A stretch of DNA of 40,168 nucleotides, from IMG/VR virus record IMGVR_UViG_3300008219_003764, positions 1-40,168 of that record. One strand, given 5' to 3'. The notes below the pieces were generated by a model that searched no databases, had not been told where the DNA came from, and saw nothing but the letters and a program-made list of their open reading frames with translations. Numbering within the stretch: the stretch's first letter is position 1; every line of letters starts with the position of its first letter. A program made the position numbers and the translations under genes. This DNA comes from a virus. This document shows, one piece after another, positions 1 to 5,673 of this stretch.

Positions 1-278
1 ACTCAGACCCTTACGAAAAATCTCAAATGCCGGGAGAAACACTGCTCGTTCCCATGATCTTAAGAATTCACGCAGACCAAATTCTTGCCGCGATGGTTGC
101 CGTGGAACCAGAAAACAAAGATGCAGTGATGAAGGCGGTGTACAAAGTGTTGTCGAGTGACAACTCAGATGAAGAATATTCGACCGTGACCATGCACGAT
201 GTCAATTTGAGTCTTGAAGAAGCGATTGCGTTTTCCAATGACCGGGAAAGGCCCACGAATGATGAGGATCTACATTGA
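1..278 (+). CDS. Unknown protein, C-terminal part (5' end outside window)
   Basis: The reading frame is open from the first bases of the window, so the gene probably begins upstream. In-frame ATGs at 27 and 54 are possible starts, but neither has a well-placed ribosome binding site (a GGGAG at 32-36 is too far from 54). The visible part is acidic and soluble, with no membrane segment, and ends in a very acidic tail. I recognise no family. Its TGA overlaps the TTG start of queD (TTGA at 275-278), so it belongs to the same operon as the deazaguanine genes and is probably translationally coupled to them. The visible end shows no PP-loop ATPase motif, so it cannot be called QueC from what is here. 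Confidence 0.55.
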   Translation, partial: SDPYEKSQMPGETLLVPMILRIHADQILAAMVAVEPENKDAVMKAVYKVLSSDNSDEEYSTVTMHDVNLSLEEAIAFSNDRERPTNDEDLH

Positions 279-718
279 GTTCACAAGAACCGACCTGCAC
301 AAGGAAGCTCGAGTTTGACGCAGGACATAGGCTGATAAATCACGGAGGCAAGTGTGAACATTACCACGGACACCGGTATGTGGTTGAGTTGACTTGCTGC
401 GTAGCGGAAGACGGCTCTCTTGACGGCATTGGTAGGGTAGTAGACTTCTCCGTCATAAAAGAACTGTTTGGCTCGTGGATAGACCTCAATTTGGACCACG
501 GGATGATCTTGCATGAAGACGACGATTTGGCAGACGCTTTTCTTGAGCGAAGCATGAAAGTATTCATCATGGAATGCAATCCAACAGCCGAAAATATGGT
601 AAAACTTCTGTTTTCAACGGCTTCGGATCTGTTCTCCAAGGACAATACCGGCGTTGAGATCAAGTCAGTCCGTCTGTATGAAACCCCAAACTGCTGGGCT
701 GACTACCCTGTGTCTTAA
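275..718 (+). CDS. queD: 6-carboxy-tetrahydropterin synthase QueD
   Basis: QueD converts dihydroneopterin triphosphate to 6-carboxy-5,6,7,8-tetrahydropterin, the second step from GTP to 7-deazaguanines. The 147-residue protein shows the T-fold family pattern: FDAGHRL (His18), Cys27 in GGKCEHYHGHRY with His31 and His33 completing the zinc triad, LDHGMIL (His74), PTAENM (103-108) and a C-terminal ETPNCWADY with Glu136. Length fits the family. The start is a TTG inside the upstream stop (TTGA), with GAGG at 264-267 as ribosome binding site; no in-frame ATG lies before the conserved motif. Followed by a short gap and queE. Confidence 0.93.
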   Translation: MSSQEPTCTRKLEFDAGHRLINHGGKCEHYHGHRYVVELTCCVAEDGSLDGIGRVVDFSVIKELFGSWIDLNLDHGMILHEDDDLADAFLERSMKVFIMECNPTAENMVKLLFSTASDLFSKDNTGVEIKSVRLYETPNCWADYPVS

Positions 719-758
719 CTTTTGCGGGGTCTGGGCATAAAAAAGGATTATTTAGAAC

Positions 759-833
759 ATGGACATCAGCACATTCATTGTCGGATTCTTGTGCGGAGCG
801 TCGACTTTCCTTTGGATTCGAAATTGCTGGTAA
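759..833 (+). CDS. Possible 24-codon single-pass membrane peptide
   Basis: An ATG at 759 follows an AAAGGA-type ribosome binding site (about 743-748) and opens a 24-codon frame ending in TAA at 831. The peptide begins MDIST and continues FIVGFLCGASTFLW before ending in IRNCW. That is one hydrophobic stretch with a basic residue near the C-terminus, as in phage micro-membrane proteins. It fills most of the 148-bp gap between queD and queE. It has no recognisable family and could be chance. The good spacing of the binding site and the membrane-like composition are the only support. Confidence 0.4.
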   Translation: MDISTFIVGFLCGASTFLWIRNCW

Positions 834-866
834 TACGCTGGACCGGATTCAAATTGGAGTGCTAAC

Positions 867-1547
867 ATGGACGAGAACAAAACGTACGCGATTAAAGAAG
901 TGTACTTTTCAATTCAAGGCGAGGGTGCTTATTCGGGCTGTCCCGTGGTGTTCGTCCGGTATGCGGGGTGTAACGTATGGACGGGGCGCGAAGAGGACCG
1001 CAAGCGGAACGTAGAGAAGGGCCGTTGTGCGTTGTGGTGTGACACGGATTTTGTGGGTACAGATGGTCCACTTGGAGGCAAATACACGGCATCGGAACTG
1101 GCTCACACGATAAGGAAGCTGTGGCCCAACAACAGCGAAGCCACTGCGGTAATGACTGGTGGGGAACCGTCGCTTCAAATCGACACGGAACTTGTGAAAC
1201 AAATGACTAGGCACGCAATTCGAGTCCACGTCGAAACAAATGGTTCGAATGAGCTTCCAAAGGAAGTGGCTTGGGTGACATTGAGCCCAAAGCCCCCAAT
1301 GCCGTTTGTTCCTCAGCGTTATGATGAGTTGAAAGTCGTTTGCCCAGAGTTCGACCCATTGGAATTGAACACGCAAGTTGAAACGCTTTGCGGACCCGAG
1401 CACATTTCACACAAGTACATCCAACCCCAGTGGGATGTTGATCCACGCATTTCAAGCGACAACACCGCACAGTGCATTGAGTTTTTGAAAAACAACACCG
1501 ATTGGAGACTTTCAGTCCAAACACACAAGTTCATTGGGTTGCCATGA
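867..1547 (+). CDS. queE: 7-carboxy-7-deazaguanine synthase QueE (radical SAM)
   Basis: QueE rearranges 6-carboxy-tetrahydropterin to 7-carboxy-7-deazaguanine (CDG) with a 4Fe-4S cluster and S-adenosylmethionine. The 226-residue protein has the family N-terminus (YFSIQGEGAYSG, 13-24), the cluster-loop start RYAGCNVWTGREEDR, then WCDTDFVGTDG (57-67), MTGGEPSLQ (96-104), HVETNGS and a YIQPQWD near the C-terminus. Candidate cluster cysteines are 35, 54 and 58, giving CX18CX3C, whereas well-studied QueE proteins of this class have CX14CX2C; the bases clearly encode this spacing. Start ATG has TTGGAGTG upstream. Its stop overlaps the folE start (ATGA at 1544-1547). Confidence 0.92.
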   Translation: MDENKTYAIKEVYFSIQGEGAYSGCPVVFVRYAGCNVWTGREEDRKRNVEKGRCALWCDTDFVGTDGPLGGKYTASELAHTIRKLWPNNSEATAVMTGGEPSLQIDTELVKQMTRHAIRVHVETNGSNELPKEVAWVTLSPKPPMPFVPQRYDELKVVCPEFDPLELNTQVETLCGPEHISHKYIQPQWDVDPRISSDNTAQCIEFLKNNTDWRLSVQTHKFIGLP

Positions 1548-2086
1548 ACGAATCGATCATAAAAGGAGCCGTTGAAGCGATGTTGTCTCAAATCCCACAC
1601 AATGGGGTTGAAGGCACTCTTGAAACGCCAGATCGAGTCGCTCGAATGTGGAAGGAGTTCGAGGCGAGATCAGACTTTAATTTGACGACGTTTCCTGCAA
1701 ACGGCACAGATGAAATGATCGTTTGTTCGGAGATAATGTTCTATTCGTTCTGTGAGCATCATTTGCTTCCATTTTTCGGCACTGCGGTGGTCGCGTACAT
1801 TCCAGATCCAAGTGGAAAGATATGCGGGTTGAGCAAGCTAGCTCGAGTAGTGGACAAGTTTTCACTAAGGCCGCAAACGCAAGAATATCTCACAAATCAA
1901 ATCGCGGACTACCTTTACAACCAACTGGCACCACTCGGTGCTGGAGTTGTGTTGCAAGCAGAACACTTGTGTATGTCCATGCGAGGCGTCCAGAGAACCG
2001 GCGCACAAACAACAACATCGGCACTCAGGGGGTGCATGAAAGAAGATGCGGCTTGCAGGTCAGAATTCCTGCACATCGCTTTTTGA
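1544..2086 (+). CDS. folE: GTP cyclohydrolase I FolE
   Basis: FolE opens GTP to dihydroneopterin triphosphate, the entry step for deazaguanine (and folate) synthesis. The 180-residue protein is family length. It carries the zinc ligands Cys70 and His73 in FCEHHLLPF and Cys143 in EHLCMSMRGVQ, plus GLSKLARVVD (95-104), the QEYLTNQIADYL helix and the conserved RGVQ...T-rich stretch. The ATG at 1544 overlaps the queE stop by four bases, so I prefer it to an upstream in-frame TTG at 1502. A phage copy beside queD and queE most likely raises precursor supply for DNA modification rather than folate. Confidence 0.93.
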   Translation: MNESIIKGAVEAMLSQIPHNGVEGTLETPDRVARMWKEFEARSDFNLTTFPANGTDEMIVCSEIMFYSFCEHHLLPFFGTAVVAYIPDPSGKICGLSKLARVVDKFSLRPQTQEYLTNQIADYLYNQLAPLGAGVVLQAEHLCMSMRGVQRTGAQTTTSALRGCMKEDAACRSEFLHIAF

Positions 2087-2110
2087 CGATCTGACAGCAA
2101 GGAGGAACAT

Positions 2111-3097
2111 TTGTCTGGCGACCTGAAATACCTACAAGACACACTTGCCATTTACTACAGCCATAATTGCGAAAGAAGAGCTTTGCCTTGGCGAACACCG
2201 GACTGTCCACCGGATGTGTTTTTCATGTCTTTGGCTCTTCTTGAGTACACGGACACACCGGTACTTGAATCAGAGTTCAAGGGCATTTTCACCGGAATTT
2301 CAACGTTTGGCGACTGGCTTAAGCTGACACCTGAAGCCCAGAAAAACCGCCTGAGCAACCTCCCACTTCCGTGGTATCAGAGATCAATCGTCACTTCCGT
2401 CGCGATGTGGCTGGATGGGGAAATAGGCGTTCCAGCATCCAAGTCTTCATTTGACTGGGGGTCTGCAATACCTCTGATCAAAATGGCTCGTGGTGAAACC
2501 GACACTCCACCACCAACGGATGCTCACATAATCAGGGTTGCGAGTAGGCTGAAAGGCGATCCAAAGCGATTCTTGGCGTCATTGACGATGACAAGGCATC
2601 GCAACTACGACCTGATGATCGCGCTGAAAGACATTGGCGAACTGGTTTGCCACAACACAACTCCAGCTTGCTTGGAATGCCCATTGAGCCAAGGTTGTGA
2701 ATATTCAAAAACCGACGAACACACTTCGATAACAGTCAGGTTCCAAGCCGTTGGTTTCCATCATTGGCCGGATGCCCCAGATGAAGTCATGTATTTGAGG
2801 AAAAATCATCGGCATTTGTTCAAATGCTCCGCGACGGTTCCGATTTTGAAATCGCGTCAAATCGAATTCCACATACTCCAGTCATGCTGTGACGATCTTT
2901 TGTGCAAAACGCTCAACAACATTTTTGAAACTGCGTCGTGCGAAGAGATTGGGAACGCCTTGGCATCTGCAATTTGCTCTGAATTTCCAGAAATTCCGTG
3001 GGTTCGCGTAACGGTTTCGGAAGATGGAGAAAACGACGCGACAGTCCGTCACTTTCAAGAGAGGAACAATGTTCACGTCCAAGCGCAAATCACCTGA
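2111..3097 (+). CDS. Endonuclease III/MutY-like 4Fe-4S protein fused to a T-fold-like domain
   Basis: Residues 1-200 follow the HhH-GPD DNA glycosylase plan: ALPWR (24-28, as in MutY), DAHIIRVASR (137-146, like the catalytic-Asp helix of endonuclease III, Asp137), and a 4Fe-4S loop C180-X6-C187-X2-C190-X5-C196, identical in spacing to endonuclease III. The hairpin that normally precedes the Asp helix (LPGVGRKTA in E. coli) is not recognisable, and the MutY catalytic Glu position appears to be Leu. Residues 207-312 look like a separate domain: FQAVGFHHWPDAP, NHRHLFKC, then SCEEI and TVSEDGEN. This order of His-rich strand, helix and acidic end resembles QueD-type T-folds and a family I remember from actinophages. 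TTG start with a strong AGGAGG five bases upstream. It may remove or process bases rather than repair DNA; function uncertain. Confidence 0.7.
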   Translation: MSGDLKYLQDTLAIYYSHNCERRALPWRTPDCPPDVFFMSLALLEYTDTPVLESEFKGIFTGISTFGDWLKLTPEAQKNRLSNLPLPWYQRSIVTSVAMWLDGEIGVPASKSSFDWGSAIPLIKMARGETDTPPPTDAHIIRVASRLKGDPKRFLASLTMTRHRNYDLMIALKDIGELVCHNTTPACLECPLSQGCEYSKTDEHTSITVRFQAVGFHHWPDAPDEVMYLRKNHRHLFKCSATVPILKSRQIEFHILQSCCDDLLCKTLNNIFETASCEEIGNALASAICSEFPEIPWVRVTVSEDGENDATVRHFQERNNVHVQAQIT

Positions 3098-4199
3098 AAA
3101 AATAGTGTACGTCGGCATTGAAGAGATCCCGTCGAGGTACTGCAAACATTTCAACGAGAGAATTTTAGAATCGCTTGGCAATCTGAAAGGTGTGGATGTC
3201 GCTTCAGTCACCCCGAGCTATATGTCAGAAGCCCTTGAATCACATGAGTTTTTGAGCGCAACCGGAACAATCAAATACAAAAGCAAACAAATTTCATTGC
3301 TTTGCTCGATGATACAAACCGGAGAAGTTTCAAGCGGGGATGTGATTTTGCTGGGGGACGGATGGTTCCCCGGCATCGAAGGCGTTGCTTATGCGGCGCA
3401 AATGAAAGGAATCGAACTCCATTTCGACGCCATCCTCCATGCCGGGTCATGGACAGCAAGCGATTCCGTGGCGTCGATGTCCAGAAAAACAAATGGCGAG
3501 TGGGTTAGTTGCTTCGAACGCACGTTCCTTCAACTGTTCCGGCACATCTACGTTGGAACGAACCACCACAAGCGAGAGCTTTGCCATGAACACTGGAGGG
3601 TTAACAAGTCAGGCATTGACCGAAAGGTCCATGCCACCGGATTGCCGTTCCACACGGACGACCACGTTGCTGCCAAGAGGATGCCAGCAGACGACAGGCA
3701 ACCGTTGATTGTGTTCACGGGTCGCGATCACCCCGAAAAACGCCAGACCGACGCAGTGAAATGGGCGAAACGAGCGATTCAGATCGCCGGTAGGGGCGAA
3801 TTCGTCTGGACCATGCAAGCGGGTCCAAATGGGGGTCCCTTGGACCGACCCGATTATTTGAACCTTCTTGGCAAGGCGACGTGCTGGATTTCGTTGGCGA
3901 AGCAAGAGAACTTTGGATACTCATGCTTGGAAGCGGCGCTGAATGGAGCTCTTCCAATCGCACCAAACAACAAATCTTATCCAGAGGTCCTTCCGCAAAT
4001 TCTCAATGACACGTTGAGTGAAAGGTACCCGTTTTTGTATGAAGAAAAGCAACAAGCCCTCAACATGATGATTGAGTGTTTGAAGGGAGAGAGACGTGTT
4101 GTTGATTTCAGAGATGATGTGATGAGGAAATACTGGTGGCGAGATCATGAAGCGGCGTCTTCAAAAATAGCTTCAATTTCAGCGGGGATTACGGAATGA
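3069..4199 (+). CDS. GT-B (family 4-like) glycosyltransferase
   Basis: A 376-residue protein. The C-terminal half matches the donor domain of retaining GT-B enzymes: LIVFTGRDHPEKR (213-225), a basic stretch suited to nucleotide-sugar binding, then ATCWISLAKQENFGYSCLEA with the family E-X7-E pair (Glu280, Glu288), followed by GALPIAPN. The N-terminal half has alternating hydrophobic strands (KIVYVGIEE, VILLGDGWFPG) as in acceptor domains. No membrane segment, so it is cytoplasmic. The ATG at 3069 is preceded by GAGAGGAAC and lies inside the end of the upstream gene; an ATG at 3024 lacks such a site. Position between the glycosylase fusion and dpdA suggests the acceptor could be a modified base in DNA; a cell-surface target cannot be excluded. 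Confidence 0.75.
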   Translation: MFTSKRKSPEKIVYVGIEEIPSRYCKHFNERILESLGNLKGVDVASVTPSYMSEALESHEFLSATGTIKYKSKQISLLCSMIQTGEVSSGDVILLGDGWFPGIEGVAYAAQMKGIELHFDAILHAGSWTASDSVASMSRKTNGEWVSCFERTFLQLFRHIYVGTNHHKRELCHEHWRVNKSGIDRKVHATGLPFHTDDHVAAKRMPADDRQPLIVFTGRDHPEKRQTDAVKWAKRAIQIAGRGEFVWTMQAGPNGGPLDRPDYLNLLGKATCWISLAKQENFGYSCLEAALNGALPIAPNNKSYPEVLPQILNDTLSERYPFLYEEKQQALNMMIECLKGERRVVDFRDDVMRKYWWRDHEAASSKIASISAGITE

Positions 4200-5017
4200 A
4201 AGTTTACTTTGCTGGTGGCGGGCAGGAGTCCGAGCCAATGATTGCAGAAGCAATCAACCAAAACCCGGACTTGCTAGGGCGGCTTGGGAGCCCATTGGCA
4301 GAAAAAAACATCGAGATAGACCTCTATGACGGGGCAGATTTCGTTTTGGATTCCGGGGCACACACGCTGATCAATGTTTACGGGTCTGATGCTTGGAGAC
4401 GGCATACGCCGACAAAACCAAGAACCAAAGTTCCAAAAGTGCGTGACACGTTCGACAAGTTGAAAAAACTTGCCCGCAAAATGAAAGGGCAACTTCTCTG
4501 GGTTGCCGAACTGGACATCTACGCTCTCATCCCATACGGGCTTGTTCTGGAAATGAGAAAAGAGCTTCAAGACGAAGGTCATCGCGTATTGCCCGTTTGG
4601 CACAGCATCATTCCAAACGCTTACAAGGTGTGGGATGAATGGCTGGAAGAGTTCGACTACGTTGGGTTTACCAACGACGGGTTGAAAGACGCGCCGGCTA
4701 TGGTAATGCGGGCGTATGACGCTGGCGTCAAAGTTCATGGGTTCGCAATCACCAAGACGGAAGTGTGGTATCGAGCGCCTTTGTATTCAGCGGATTCAAC
4801 GACGTGGACGAATCCTTACAAGTACGGACTCGTTGCGGACCCACGAGGAAAGTTCCAAGTTGGGAAAAGGTGGCATCCGAGCAAAGCAACGGCAAAGAGG
4901 AGGCTATCTAGAAACAGGGCGCACGATTGCGTTCCGATGGTTATCAGAAAGTACACGCAGATGGCGAGAGAAATAACTGAATTTTGGGACAGGAAAGGTG
5001 TGTCATGGGAACAGTAA
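4196..5017 (+). CDS. dpdA: DpdA-type DNA guanine transglycosylase
   Basis: The DpdA family (relatives of tRNA-guanine transglycosylase) exchanges guanine in phage DNA for a 7-deazaguanine. The 273-residue protein shows the shortened TGT plan seen in phage members: VLDSGAHTL (50-58, equivalent of TGT DSGGFQ), WVAELDIYAL (102-111), PVWHSI (133-138), YVGFTNDG, HGFAITKTEVW and a C-terminal YSADSTTW (197-204). Asp52 and Asp200 would be the general base and nucleophile. Start ATGA overlaps the glycosyltransferase stop. The neighbouring folE, queD and queE supply its likely substrate or the precursor. I cannot assign the DpdA subfamily by eye. Confidence 0.82.
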   Translation: MKVYFAGGGQESEPMIAEAINQNPDLLGRLGSPLAEKNIEIDLYDGADFVLDSGAHTLINVYGSDAWRRHTPTKPRTKVPKVRDTFDKLKKLARKMKGQLLWVAELDIYALIPYGLVLEMRKELQDEGHRVLPVWHSIIPNAYKVWDEWLEEFDYVGFTNDGLKDAPAMVMRAYDAGVKVHGFAITKTEVWYRAPLYSADSTTWTNPYKYGLVADPRGKFQVGKRWHPSKATAKRRLSRNRAHDCVPMVIRKYTQMAREITEFWDRKGVSWEQ

Positions 5018-5673
5018 GCAATATCAATGTGATCAAAGTTGACATCAACGAACTAAGACCGAACTCGTGGAATCCAAATCAAATGGACCATGAAATCTAC
5101 GAAAAAGAGCGCGAGAGCTTGGAGAAGTTCGGATACGTTCAGCCCATTACCGTCAGGCAAGTCGAGGAGTCTGCCGGGTTCGAAATCATCGACGGGTTCC
5201 ACCGTTGGAAACTGTTGAAGGAACTCGGATGGGAAGATGTCGAAGTGAACACACTCGGCAAGATAAGCGAGTCGCAAGCCAAGCAATTGACGTTGATCTT
5301 GAATCATCTTCGCGGCGAACCAGATCAAATCATGCTCGCAAAGCTGGTGGAAAACATTCAAGCAATGGATGCAGACGCACTGTTCCCGTTTTTGGAAGAT
5401 GAGTTGGACGCACTTTCAGCAATTGCAGACTTAAGCGATGCGGACATCAACCCGAATCAAGTTGGCGCAGGGGAGTTGGAAGGCCAAGCATTGGAAAACG
5501 ATCTCATTCCACTGCACATGGAACTACCTCGAGAACTGTATGAAAAGTACGTCAATGCGCGACTTAAGATTTGCGAAGAGGGAAGTACGCTGAAAGACCA
5601 TTTGACGCCGGATGAAACGGCGATTGCTGGCTTGTTGTCGGCATGGGCCGTTGCGTCTGGAACGACGGACTAA
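5005..5673 (+). CDS. ParB/sulfiredoxin-fold domain protein
   Basis: A 222-residue protein whose first 80 residues match the ParB N-terminal (ParB/Srx) fold: DINELRPNSWNPN, SLEKFGYVQPITVR, and IIDGFHRWKLLKELG (61-75), the equivalent of the ParB box II GEHRW. The rest is acidic and helical, without the helix-turn-helix of chromosomal ParB. Start ATG at 5005 has AGGAAAGG (4991-4998) upstream and overlaps the dpdA end by 13 bases. ParB-fold proteins occur in phage base-modification neighbourhoods, where they may be nucleases or NTP-dependent DNA binders; which applies here is unknown. The gene ends in a four-base overlap with the convergent tail-fibre gene, and I see no hairpin terminator between them. 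Confidence 0.75.
   Translation: MGTVSNINVIKVDINELRPNSWNPNQMDHEIYEKERESLEKFGYVQPITVRQVEESAGFEIIDGFHRWKLLKELGWEDVEVNTLGKISESQAKQLTLILNHLRGEPDQIMLAKLVENIQAMDADALFPFLEDELDALSAIADLSDADINPNQVGAGELEGQALENDLIPLHMELPRELYEKYVNARLKICEEGSTLKDHLTPDETAIAGLLSAWAVASGTTD

Noticed and set aside
1-278. The truncated first gene as the missing QueC
   Set aside because: The visible C-terminal part shows no QueC-like zinc cysteine cluster; it contains no cysteine at all.
778-1014. Plus-strand frame overlapping the start of queE
   Set aside because: It is out of frame with queE, Arg/Cys-rich, and covers the conserved queE N-terminus; it is a shadow frame.
1502-1543. Upstream extension of folE to a TTG at 1502
   Set aside because: The extra residues lie inside queE and have no family counterpart; the ATGA overlap at 1544 gives the normal FolE start.
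2111-2710. Standard MutY adenine glycosylase
   Set aside because: The catalytic Glu position appears to be Leu, the helix-hairpin-helix is not recognisable and the C-terminal MutY domain is replaced, so only a family-level call is made.
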